From Asanoa ishikariensis (GTDB lineage: Bacteria > Actinomycetota > Actinomycetes > Mycobacteriales > Micromonosporaceae): 64,000 nucleotides of DNA. Each line of letters begins with the position of its first letter. Positions within the stretch are counted from its first letter, which is position 1. The stretch is from positions 1,860,001 to 1,924,000 of the forward strand of contig NZ_FNQB01000001.1 in the NCBI RefSeq assembly GCF_900107455.1, given 5' to 3'. Of this stretch, positions 51,573-59,562 are shown one piece after another. A program made the translations under genes and the position numbers. The notes under the pieces are model-generated. The model made no database searches and was not told the DNA's origin. It saw only the letters and a program-made list of their open reading frames with translations.

Positions 51573-51779
51573 ATGAGTACGAACGAGGCCATCACGCGGC
51601 TCGGCGCCGCGGTCAGTGCACTGGGAGACCTTGATGTCTCCGCGTGGTCGGAGGAGGCCCTCCGCGAACAGCTCGGCGAGCTGTCGGTGAACCTATGCGC
51701 CCTCGACGCCCTGCTCGCCAAGGTCGCCGACGGCGTTCGCGCCCGCGGCCTACGGATCGAAGAGCCGGTCGCCGCCTGA
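51573..51779 (+). CDS. Small helical protein, resembles the start of DUF222 proteins
   Basis: 68 residues, all helical: 'EEALREQLGELSVNLCALDA' and 'LLAKVADGVRARGLRIEE'. The last part resembles the N-terminus of DUF222/13E12 HNH proteins, but the rest of such a protein is absent. It may be a free-standing small gene or a truncated remnant. TACGCT precedes ATG 51573 by seven bases, consistent with a leaderless transcript, and a strong terminator follows. Confidence 0.65.
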   Translation: MSTNEAITRLGAAVSALGDLDVSAWSEEALREQLGELSVNLCALDALLAKVADGVRARGLRIEEPVAA

Positions 51780-51784
51780 CCCGT

Positions 51785-51812
51785 TCGGGGGTCGGCCCTG
51801 GCCGACCCCCGA
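51785..51812 (+). terminator. 13-bp hairpin terminator
   Basis: TCGGGGGTCGGCC (51785-51797) pairs perfectly with GGCCGACCCCCGA (51800-51812), immediately after the 68-residue gene. Confidence 0.75.
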
Positions 51813-51853
51813 CGATCGGGAAATCTGTCGCACCCGCTCGCTAACGTCGGCCC

Positions 51854-52225
51854 ATGGATTGGAAGATTGAGCTCGTAGCCATCCCTGTGACCGACGTCGA
51901 CAGAGCCAAGTCGTTCTACGTCGACCAGTGCGGCTTCAACGCCGACCACGACCACCAGGTCAACCCTGACCTGCGCTTCGTGCAGCTGACCCCACCCGGC
52001 TCTGCCTGCTCCGTCGTCCTGGGCACCGGCGTCACCGAGATGGCGCCCGGCTCCCAGAAGGGCCTGCAGGTGGTCGTGGCCGACGCCGCCAAGGCCCGCG
52101 AGGAGCTCCTCAGCAAGGGCGTCGACGCGAGCGAGGTCGACATCCAGGCGTGGGGCCACTTCGTCTACTTCGCCGACCCGGACGGCAACACCTGGTCGCT
52201 CCAGCAGATGCCACCCCGGGGCTGA
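51854..52225 (+). CDS. VOC-family (glyoxalase/bleomycin-resistance-like) protein
   Basis: A 123-residue single-domain VOC protein: 'VAIPVTDVDRAKSFYVDQCG', 'CSVVLGTGVTE', 'FVYFADPDGNTWSLQQ'. Metal-ligand positions (His/Glu) are only partly apparent, as in many uncharacterised relatives. Leaderless, with TAACGT six bases before ATG 51854. Confidence 0.88.
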   Translation: MDWKIELVAIPVTDVDRAKSFYVDQCGFNADHDHQVNPDLRFVQLTPPGSACSVVLGTGVTEMAPGSQKGLQVVVADAAKAREELLSKGVDASEVDIQAWGHFVYFADPDGNTWSLQQMPPRG

Positions 52226-52835
52226 TCGGCACCGCCTGCGTAGTTGCCGGGCCTGGGCGAGACCGCGGGGGTTGGTGTCCGCGGGCTGGCGGTGTCTGCC
52301 CGCTGGACGCACGACGCGCGCCCGCGGCGCCGCTGCTGGCGCCTGCCCAGGGGCGGGCGCGCGGCATGGGTACGCGCGGCGGCGGGTTTGTGGTGAGTCG
52401 GCCGCGTTGAGCGCCGTGGCGGGCCCGTGCCTCGTCGGCAGCGCGCGGTCTGTGGCCGGTGTGGCCGTGGCCGCCTGCGGTCTGCAGTGGGGTGTGGCCG
52501 TGGCCGCATTCGGGCGCAGGCGGTCGATGTGCGTGCGGTGCGGTGGCCGCGAGCGGTCGTCGGCGGGGCGGTCGTTTTGCGGACCATGGCGGCGCGCTTG
52601 TGGCGAGGCGACCGCGCGTGCGTCCGGCGCAGCGTGGGCGGGTGGGCAATGGGGCTGTCCAGCAGGCTTGTAGCTGCGGGATGCCGGCCCGTGGGCCGGC
52701 ATCCCCGTGGCTGCCGCCGGCGGGCGGTGTTGCGTTGATCGGTGCGGGCCTCGAAGGTCTCGGTCCGTCGGTGTCGGCGAGGTCGGTCGGGTTCGGTGGC
52801 CGACGGTTGTCGTACCCGGGTGTCAGGATGTGGAG
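52226..52835. other. Gene-free 610-base G-rich stretch before ligB
   Basis: No real gene seen, although long open frames exist on both strands. The + strand is markedly G over C (GTG-rich) and contains two near copies of GTGTGGCCGTGGCCGC about 35 bases apart (near 52459-52510). Probably non-coding; it holds the ligB promoter. Confidence 0.6.
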
Positions 52836-54392
52836 ATGCTGTTCGCAGATCTTGCCGCGACCTCCGCAGGGGTGGCGGCCACCTCGAAGCGGCTCGCCAA
52901 GGTCGATCTGCTCGCGGCCGCTCTCCGTGCGCTCGAGCCCTCCGAGGTCGAGGCGGGGTCGGCCTACCTCGCGGGTGAGTTGCGGCAGCGGCAGACGGGG
53001 GTGGGCTATGCGGGCCTACGCGACCTGCCGCCACCGGCGGAGCAGCCGTCGTTGACTGTCGGGGCGGTCGACGCGGCCATCGCGGAGATCTCCGCGGTCA
53101 GCGGGAGCGGCTCGCAGGCGCGGCGCAAGGGCCTGCTGGGTGCGTTGTTCGCCGCCGCCACCGTCGACGAGCAGCGGATGTTGCGTGGCCTGTTCAGCGG
53201 TGAGCTGCGGCAGGGTGCGCAGGCGGGGCTGCTCGCCGACGCGATCGCGCGGGCCGCCGACGTGCCGGGGCCGACTGTGCGGCGGGCGCTGCTGCTGGTC
53301 GGTGACTTCAAGACCGTCGCGGTCGCGGCGCTCGAGGGCGGGGTGGGCGCGCTCTCCGAGTTCACCCTGCGGGTGGGGCGGCCGCTCGCGCCGATGTTGG
53401 CGTCCAGCGCGCCGAGTGTCGACGAGGCGCTCGGTGCCACCGGGGTGCCGGCCGCCGTCGACGTGAAGCTCGACGGGATTCGCATCCAGGTGCACCGCTC
53501 CGGCGACGACGTGGCGGTGTTCACCCGCAGCCTCGACGAGATCACGCCGCGGCTGCCCGAGGTGGTGGCGGCGGTGCGTTCGCTGTCCGCGCGGGACATC
53601 GTGCTCGACGGTGAGGCGATCGGGATCGACGCCGACGGGCGGCCGAGGCCCTTCCAGGAGACCGCGAGTCGGGCGGCGACCCGGGGGGCGCGGCGCGGCG
53701 CTCCCACGGCGCCGGCCGCTGACGGGGTGACGCTGACGCCGTACTTCTTCGACGTCCTGCACATCGACGGCGCGGACCTGCTCGACGCACCGGGTGTCGA
53801 GCGTTGGGCGGCGCTCGAGGCGGCCCTGCCGGAGTCGCTGCGGGTGCCGCGGACCATGGTCGAGCGGCCTGAGCAGGCGCAGGAGTTCTACGCGAAGGCG
53901 CTCGACGCCGGCCACGAGGGCGTGGTGGTGAAGGCGGCGACCGCCGCCTACGACGCCGGGCGGCGTGGTGCCGCCTGGGTCAAGGTCAAGCCGCGGCACA
54001 CGCTCGACCTGGTCGTGCTGGCGGTCGAGTGGGGCAGCGGGCGGCGCACGGGCTGGTTGTCCAACTTGCACCTCGGCGCGCGCGATCCGCGTACCGGCGG
54101 GTTCGTCATGCTCGGCAAGACCTTCAAGGGGTTGACCGACGAGTTGTTGCGCTGGCAGACCGAGCGGTTCCAGGAACTGGCCGTCGACAAGGGCGACTGG
54201 GTGGTCCGGGTCCGGCCCGAGCAGGTCGTCGAGATCGCCTTCGACGGGGTGCAGACCAGCCCGCGCTACCCGGGCGGCGTGGCGTTGCGGTTCGCGCGTG
54301 TGCTGCGCTACCGCGACGACAAGACGGCCGACGAGGCCGACACGATCGACACCGTGCTGGCCATCCACGCCGGGCGGCCGATCACGCCGTGA
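52836..54392 (+). CDS. ligB: ATP-dependent DNA ligase, LigB type
   Basis: A 518-residue ligase from ATG 52836. An N-terminal DNA-binding domain (residues 1-190) precedes the adenylation domain with nucleophile lysine in 'DVKLDGIRIQVHR' (motif I, about residue 211) and 'HEGVVVKAATAAYDAGRRG' (motif IV/V region), and an OB domain ('AWVKVKPRHTLDLVVLAVEW'). This is the actinobacterial LigB form, distinct from the NAD-dependent replicative ligase; LigB has an accessory repair role. GC strand bias of the preceding region does not extend into it. Confidence 0.93.
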   Translation: MLFADLAATSAGVAATSKRLAKVDLLAAALRALEPSEVEAGSAYLAGELRQRQTGVGYAGLRDLPPPAEQPSLTVGAVDAAIAEISAVSGSGSQARRKGLLGALFAAATVDEQRMLRGLFSGELRQGAQAGLLADAIARAADVPGPTVRRALLLVGDFKTVAVAALEGGVGALSEFTLRVGRPLAPMLASSAPSVDEALGATGVPAAVDVKLDGIRIQVHRSGDDVAVFTRSLDEITPRLPEVVAAVRSLSARDIVLDGEAIGIDADGRPRPFQETASRAATRGARRGAPTAPAADGVTLTPYFFDVLHIDGADLLDAPGVERWAALEAALPESLRVPRTMVERPEQAQEFYAKALDAGHEGVVVKAATAAYDAGRRGAAWVKVKPRHTLDLVVLAVEWGSGRRTGWLSNLHLGARDPRTGGFVMLGKTFKGLTDELLRWQTERFQELAVDKGDWVVRVRPEQVVEIAFDGVQTSPRYPGGVALRFARVLRYRDDKTADEADTIDTVLAIHAGRPITP

Positions 54393-54403
54393 CCGCCGAC
54401 GGG

Positions 54404-54973
54404 TCAGTGCAGGTCGGCGGCGACGAACGACCAGACCTCCAGGTCGACCCGGTCGCTGTGTACGTGGCCGGCGTTGCGCAGCAGCCCCTCGTAGCTGAAG
54501 CCGGCCTTCTCCGCCACCCGCCGCGACGCCGTGTTGCCCGGTGCGACGCGGAGCTCGATGCGCTGGAAGCCGTGCTCCAGGATCAGCGCGATCGCGAGCG
54601 CGTCGACCGCCTCCGGCGCGACGCCGAAGCCACGGGCCTCGGGTGCGACCGCGTACGAGATCTCGGTGACCTTGGCACCCCAGTCGGTGCGTTTGGTCCA
54701 GAGGCAGCCGACCAACCGGTCGTCCTCACGCCGGACGATGCCGTAGTGGTCGCCCGCGCCGCTGTCGCGCCGTTCCTGGGCCATCTCCGTGCACCACGAG
54801 GTGCCGTCGATCTGGCCGAAGTCGCGTGGAAAGGGCAGCCAACGCTGGGTCTGCTTGTCCGCGAAGATCTCCGTGACCGGCTTGGCGTCGTCGTCGGCGA
54901 GCTGGCGCACGTGCACCCGCGGCGTCGAGACCCGCAGCACCGGAAACTTGCGCAGCGGAAGTTGGCCCCTCAC
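54404..54973 (-). CDS. GNAT acetyltransferase, RimJ/RimL type
   Basis: A 189-residue N-acetyltransferase. The acetyl-CoA loop reads ARGFGVAPEAV, followed by 'ILEHGFQRIELRVAPGNTAS' and 'RRVAEKAGFSYEGLLRN', as in RimJ/RimL-like proteins. GTG 54973 overlaps the stop of the cobB-like gene (GTGA), so translation is coupled. Substrate unknown. Confidence 0.88.
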   Translation of the reverse strand: MRGQLPLRKFPVLRVSTPRVHVRQLADDDAKPVTEIFADKQTQRWLPFPRDFGQIDGTSWCTEMAQERRDSGAGDHYGIVRREDDRLVGCLWTKRTDWGAKVTEISYAVAPEARGFGVAPEAVDALAIALILEHGFQRIELRVAPGNTASRRVAEKAGFSYEGLLRNAGHVHSDRVDLEVWSFVAADLH

Positions 54974-57738
54974 ACGATCCCCCCGTCTTCGTCCCGCATC
55001 CGCCCGCCGCCGCCCTGACGCGGCGGTTGTGGCGCCCGCACCTGCACCGCCGGCACCTCGGCCGTGCCACCGTCCAGCGCCCCGTCGACCGATGCCCGTC
55101 CCGACAACGTCTGGTCGCTGCCACCGGGTCCGGGCTGCCCACCCGTGACCGGCGCCACTACCCACTGGCCAGTCGGCCGGCCGTCAGCAGGGTGCCGACC
55201 GCCCGCTAGTTGCTGCGGCCCACCGCCGTCGTTCGGCGAGCCGAAACCGCCGTGGCTCGGCGCGGCCGGCGCCGGGAACGGGGAGGGCTGACCCGCAGGT
55301 CCGTAGCCGCCGCCAGGCGACGGGAACGGTGCCGCCTGGCCGCGGGCATCGGTAACGGCTGGCCCGTAGCCGTCGCCATGAGCGGAGTTTGTCGGCGGCT
55401 GCCCTGGGGACACCGGCGGGCCGAACCCGCCGCCCGGCGCCGGGAAGGGTGCCGCCTGGCCGCGGGCATCGGTAACGGCTGGCCCGTAGCCGTCGCCATG
55501 AGCGGAGTTTGTCGGCGGCTGCCCTGGGGACACCGGCGGGCCGAACCCGCCGCCCGGCCACTCGGACGCGGCCGGTCCGTTCGGAGCGAAGCCGCCGCCA
55601 GCCCACTCGGACCCTGCTGGGTCACCCTCACCGAACTCGCCCCCGTACGCGGGGACGCTCGAGACCGCTCCCGGAGCCCCGCGCTGGTCGAAGCCGCCAT
55701 CGAGGGCAGGCATCCCCGACGGTTGACCGGCCGACCCGCCACCACGCGCGGCGAAGGGCGGCGGCGATCCAGGAGACGCGGAGCCGTACGCCGGCAAGCC
55801 CGAAGCCGGGCCAGGACCGAAACCGCCCGCGGACGCCGGAGCGCTCGAACCGCCCCCGTCGCCCGGAACCGGCGTCGGCCCACCACCCGCCCGCACCGGC
55901 GAACCGAACCCACTGCCGACCTCAGGCCGGCCGCCCCGACCCACCGGGAACCCGAACTCGGCACCACCCGGCCGACGCGGTTCGACCGCGTCCGCCGGCG
56001 GCACGGGCTCGCCGGGCGGCATCACGTAGCCGTCGCCCATCGACGCGCCGGCCCGCGCGCCCGGAACTCCGGCGAACCCGAAACCGTCGGTCACCTGCTC
56101 GACAGCGTCGAACCCGCGTCCATCGGTCGGGTCGTCGCCGGCCTCGGTCAGCGGTGGCACGACCCGCAGGCGGGGCGGATTGGAAGCGGACGGCGCCTCG
56201 TTGGTCTCGGCGGCCGAAACGCTAGCCGGCACGGCCCGCAGCCGCGGTGCACCCTCCGCGGGGGAAGTGCCGTAGTCGAGCGCGCCGACCTCGTCCCGCG
56301 GCCCGCCGACCACCGGCACGGGACCGGTCGGCTGCGCCCAGGAGCCGGCGGGCGTCGGCCCGTCGCCGGGCCGGGCCGCCAGCACCAGCCGGCGGGCGAT
56401 CTCCGGGAAGCCGGCCCAGTGCAGGCTGAGCTGCGACGCGTGGACCCGGCGCCAGACGAAGCCCTCGGGCGTGCCGTTGTTCCAGGTCCATGCGGGTGTC
56501 TGGCCGGCCCGCGGGTTGACCACCCCGCGGTGCTGCTTGTAGCCGACCACCCGGGCGCCGACCTCGGCCACCGCGGTGGTCGAGCGCGCGGTCGCGTCGC
56601 GGTAGCCGACGATCATCTGGTCGCCGGTGCTGCCGGTCGCGTCGAGCACGCCGCACATCGGGCGCCCGTCGAACGACTGGGCGAGCCAGAGCAGGCCGGC
56701 GCCTTCGGCGACCACCGGGCGGCCGGAACGGGCGAGGTCGGCCACGTCCGCGCAGAGCCGGCGGTTGGCGGACAGCTCCTCCGCGTACGCCTCCGGAAGT
56801 GCACCCCCGATGACCAGGGCGTCGGTGCCCTCGGGCAGCAGTTCGTCGCGGAGTGGGTCGACGGGGACGACCGTGGCGCCGGCGGCTTCCAACAGTTCGC
56901 GCGTCTCCGCGTACGTGAAGGACAGCCCGGAGCCGCCCGCGAGCGCGACGATCGGGCGGCGGCCGACCAGGACGGCGGCGGTGTCGTCCGGGGCGAGCGC
57001 CAGCTCACTGGCCGGTGACCAGGGCGTCGCCGGCAGGTTGGGCGCGGAGTGGGCGAGCGCGAGCAGGCCGTCGAGGTCGACGGCGCCGGCGATCGACTCG
57101 CCGAGGCGGCGGATGCCGCGCAGCGCCTCGACCTCACGGTGCAGCACCGGGACCACGCCCTCGTGCCGCGGGGGCAGCGTGGACGGCAGGTCGCGGCGGC
57201 GCAGCGCACCGTAGACCGGCACGCCGATGTCGTCGAGCGCCTCGCGGAGCAGTTGCTCGTGGCGGTCGGAGGCGACCCGGTTGAGGATCACACCCCCGAG
57301 CCAGGTCAACTCGTCGTACGCGCGGAAGCCGTGCACCAGCGCCGCCACCGACTGGCCCATGGCGCCGACGTCGACGACCATGATCACGGGGGCGCGGAGG
57401 GCGGCGGCGACGCCGGCGGTGGAGTCGGTCTCGACCCGGCCGGCGAGGCTGTCGAAGAGGCCCATCGTGCCCTCGACGACGGCGATGTCGGCGCCTTGCG
57501 CCGCGTGCGCGAACAGCGGGGCCACCCGGTGCGCGCCGACCAGCCGGGGGTCCAGGTTGCGCCCGGGGGTGCCGGCGGCGGCGCCGAGATAGGCCGCGTC
57601 GGTGTGGTCGGGGCCGACCTTGAACCCGACGGCGGACAGGCCGCGGCCGGCGAACGCGGCGAGCAGCCCGACCGCCAGCGCGGTCTTGCCGTGGCCGGAC
57701 GACGGCGCGCTGACCACCACCCGGGGCACGGCGGACAT
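54970..57738 (-). CDS. cobB: Cobyrinate a,c-diamide synthase (CobB/CbiA) with long disordered C-terminal extension
   Basis: A 922-residue protein; CobB/CbiA is normally about 450. Residues 1-460 are the enzyme that amidates cobyrinic or hydrogenobyrinic acid: P-loop 'SAPSSGHGKTALAVGL', 'VVEGTMGLFDS', and a glutaminase domain. At the expected nucleophile the sequence reads AEGAGLL, with Gly where CobB has Cys (AECAG/AECGG). Residues ~461-922 are Gly/Pro/Ser-rich, disordered, with a 40-residue tandem duplication. GTGA overlap with the downstream GNAT gene. Confidence 0.87.
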   Translation of the reverse strand: MSAVPRVVVSAPSSGHGKTALAVGLLAAFAGRGLSAVGFKVGPDHTDAAYLGAAAGTPGRNLDPRLVGAHRVAPLFAHAAQGADIAVVEGTMGLFDSLAGRVETDSTAGVAAALRAPVIMVVDVGAMGQSVAALVHGFRAYDELTWLGGVILNRVASDRHEQLLREALDDIGVPVYGALRRRDLPSTLPPRHEGVVPVLHREVEALRGIRRLGESIAGAVDLDGLLALAHSAPNLPATPWSPASELALAPDDTAAVLVGRRPIVALAGGSGLSFTYAETRELLEAAGATVVPVDPLRDELLPEGTDALVIGGALPEAYAEELSANRRLCADVADLARSGRPVVAEGAGLLWLAQSFDGRPMCGVLDATGSTGDQMIVGYRDATARSTTAVAEVGARVVGYKQHRGVVNPRAGQTPAWTWNNGTPEGFVWRRVHASQLSLHWAGFPEIARRLVLAARPGDGPTPAGSWAQPTGPVPVVGGPRDEVGALDYGTSPAEGAPRLRAVPASVSAAETNEAPSASNPPRLRVVPPLTEAGDDPTDGRGFDAVEQVTDGFGFAGVPGARAGASMGDGYVMPPGEPVPPADAVEPRRPGGAEFGFPVGRGGRPEVGSGFGSPVRAGGGPTPVPGDGGGSSAPASAGGFGPGPASGLPAYGSASPGSPPPFAARGGGSAGQPSGMPALDGGFDQRGAPGAVSSVPAYGGEFGEGDPAGSEWAGGGFAPNGPAASEWPGGGFGPPVSPGQPPTNSAHGDGYGPAVTDARGQAAPFPAPGGGFGPPVSPGQPPTNSAHGDGYGPAVTDARGQAAPFPSPGGGYGPAGQPSPFPAPAAPSHGGFGSPNDGGGPQQLAGGRHPADGRPTGQWVVAPVTGGQPGPGGSDQTLSGRASVDGALDGGTAEVPAVQVRAPQPPRQGGGGRMRDEDGGIV
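55321..55560. repeat. 120-bp tandem duplication inside cobB extension
   Basis: 55321-55440 and 55441-55560 are almost identical, differing by about two bases (for example AACGG versus AAGGG at the start). The unit is in frame (40 codons) and so recent. Confidence 0.93.
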
Positions 57739-57869
57739 CGGCGACTCCTCGGCGGAAAAAGGTGAGCCGTCCGACGATACCTAATGCGCCCGACAACATC
57801 AGGCTGACGACACATCGACGAATCTGGTACGCGGGGTGACCGCCCAGAAATCCCGTCATACCCCCGCAG

Positions 57870-57881
57870 TAGCCTCTTGGC
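57870..57881 (+). promoter_or_regulatory. Leaderless -10 element of surf1-like gene
   Basis: TAGCCT (57870-57875) six bases before GTG 57882. Confidence 0.55.
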
Positions 57882-58688
57882 GTGTACCGGTTCCTGCTGA
57901 CCCCCCGCTGGCTGGGCTTCCTCGCGCTCGCGCTGGTCGCCGCCACGGTGATGGTGCTGCTCGGCAACTGGCAGCACGGGCGTTACGAGCTGCGCAAAAG
58001 CGTCAACCACCGGATCGACGTGACGGGCACCGCTACGCCGGTGGCGCTGGACACGGTGGTCACGCCGGGTGGCACCACCGGCACTCCGGGTCCGGGGCCG
58101 CGCTCCACGTCCGAGTGGACCCGGGTGACGGTCACGGGGCGCTACGACCCGGCCAACGTGGTCCTCGTCCGTGGCCGCACCGTCGACAACAAGGTCGGCT
58201 TCGAGATCGTCACCCCGCTCCGACTATCCGACGGGTCGGCGGTGCTGGTCGACCTGGGCTGGGTGCCGGCGGTGCCGGGTGGCGGCGCCTACGCACAGCC
58301 CACCGTGCCGCCGATCCCGACCGGCCAGGTCACCGTGACCGGCGCGGTCAAGCTCTCCGAGAGCCGCGGCACGGCGGTCGACCGCGCCGAGGGCAAGCTG
58401 GAGACCCGGCGCATCGCGGTGCCACCGATCGCGGCTGAGCTGCCCTACCCGGTGCGCGGCGCGTTCGTGCAGCTCGACCACCAGGTGCCGACGGCCGACG
58501 CGGGTTTCACGGCGGTCCCGCCGAACTACGAGAACGACTGGCTCAACCTCGGCTACACGGTCCAGTGGTGGCTATTCGGCGTGATGACGCTGTTCGCGTT
58601 CGGCTGGGCCGCCCGTCGTGAGGCCCGCGGACCCCGCGACCGCGGCGACCGCGCAGCCACAGAGCCAGAACTCGCCAGCACCACCTGA
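57882..58688 (+). CDS. SURF1-family cytochrome oxidase assembly protein
   Basis: A 268-residue membrane protein with one N-terminal helix (residues ~9-27), a periplasmic domain with 'NWQHGRYELRKSVNHRI' and 'LVDLGWVPAVPGGG', and a second helix near residue 235 ('LGYTVQWWLFGVMTLFAFGW'). This is the SURF1 layout; SURF1 helps haem insertion into cytochrome c oxidase. GTG start, leaderless. The C-terminal Arg-rich tail is cytoplasmic. Confidence 0.92.
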   Translation: MYRFLLTPRWLGFLALALVAATVMVLLGNWQHGRYELRKSVNHRIDVTGTATPVALDTVVTPGGTTGTPGPGPRSTSEWTRVTVTGRYDPANVVLVRGRTVDNKVGFEIVTPLRLSDGSAVLVDLGWVPAVPGGGAYAQPTVPPIPTGQVTVTGAVKLSESRGTAVDRAEGKLETRRIAVPPIAAELPYPVRGAFVQLDHQVPTADAGFTAVPPNYENDWLNLGYTVQWWLFGVMTLFAFGWAARREARGPRDRGDRAATEPELASTT

Positions 58689-58698
58689 CCTCGCCGCG

Positions 58699-58915
58699 CG
58701 AGCTTGTCGCGGTCAGCCGTTACGGACGGGAACTTGTCGGCGGCGCTGGCATGTCGCGGGCCTGGGCTTGTTGCTGCCCGACGTCCACCGAGAGGGAACC
58801 TGTCGGCGGCGCCGGCATGTCGCGGCGCGGGCTTGGTTGCGTTGGGCATCCACGATGGGAACTTGACCGGAGCGCCTGATGTCGTGGCGCGTGGTTGTCG
58901 GCGCTGGGCAGTAAG
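58699..58915. repeat. Imperfect intergenic tandem repeats, about 63-66 bp
   Basis: GGGAACTTGTCGG (58728), GGGAACCTGTCGG (58794) and GGGAACTTGACCGG (58857) each start a unit with GCATGTCGCGG or similar about 17 bases later; a diverged partial unit precedes at 58699. They fill the space between the SURF1-like gene and the next one. Confidence 0.75.
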
Positions 58916-58952
58916 GTGCCGGGGGAGTAGCCGCGCGACGAGGGGGTGCGTG

Positions 58953-59537
58953 ATGGGCACGGAGCCGACGCTGCCGCTTCCCGGAGCGGGGGAGCCAGGC
59001 CAGTTCCCGCCGCCGACCGACCCGTGGTCGACGCCTGACCTCGGGCCGATGCCGGACCCGACCTCTGATCCCGGGCCTGTCTACGCCCCGCCACCGCAGC
59101 CCGTGAGCGGGCCGCCCCAGCCCACCAGCGGTCCGCCGGTGTCGCCGCCCGGGCCCCCGCCTGGGCCGTTCCCGCCCGGTGGTGACGCGACGGTCGTCGC
59201 GCAGATCGGTGAGATTCAGGTGACCTCGAAGCTGGTGCACACGCCGGCCGGCAGTTTCCCGCTCGCCGGGTCCACCTGGCAGGTCAACGACTTCTGGCAC
59301 ACCGAGCAGAAGACGCCGACCTGGGCGGTGCTCACGGCGATCTTCGGTTTCTGTGTGCTGACCGTGTTCAGTCTGCTGTTCCTGCTGGTCAAGGAGACCG
59401 TCCACCGCGGAACGGTGCAGGTCACCGTGAGCAACGGTCGACATCAATATGTCGCGCGCAACGCGGTGACCAACCAGGAGCAGGTGCAGTACCTGCACCA
59501 GCAGGTCAACTACGTGCGGGCGCTCGCCGCTTTGTGA
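58953..59537 (+). CDS. Proline-rich membrane protein of unknown function
   Basis: 194 residues from ATG 58953. The first 75 residues are Pro/Gly-rich and disordered. Then comes a short domain 'TVVAQIGEIQVTSKLVHTPA', one transmembrane helix (about residues 130-150, 'ILAVLT..FGFCVLTVFSLLFLLV'-like), and a C-terminal tail 'VTVSNGRHQYVARNAVTNQE'. The layout recalls the DUF6232 gene at 3171 (a signal segment, a helix, a ligand-like tail), but I do not identify a family. Confidence 0.65.
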   Translation: MGTEPTLPLPGAGEPGQFPPPTDPWSTPDLGPMPDPTSDPGPVYAPPPQPVSGPPQPTSGPPVSPPGPPPGPFPPGGDATVVAQIGEIQVTSKLVHTPAGSFPLAGSTWQVNDFWHTEQKTPTWAVLTAIFGFCVLTVFSLLFLLVKETVHRGTVQVTVSNGRHQYVARNAVTNQEQVQYLHQQVNYVRALAAL

Positions 59538-59562
59538 GGCATGCCACACCGCTTCTTTGGGT

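Noticed and set aside
52165-53034. 289-residue minus-strand open frame before ligB
   Set aside because: Low-complexity Arg/Ala/Pro sequence without motif or ribosome binding site; it overlaps the VOC and ligB genes.
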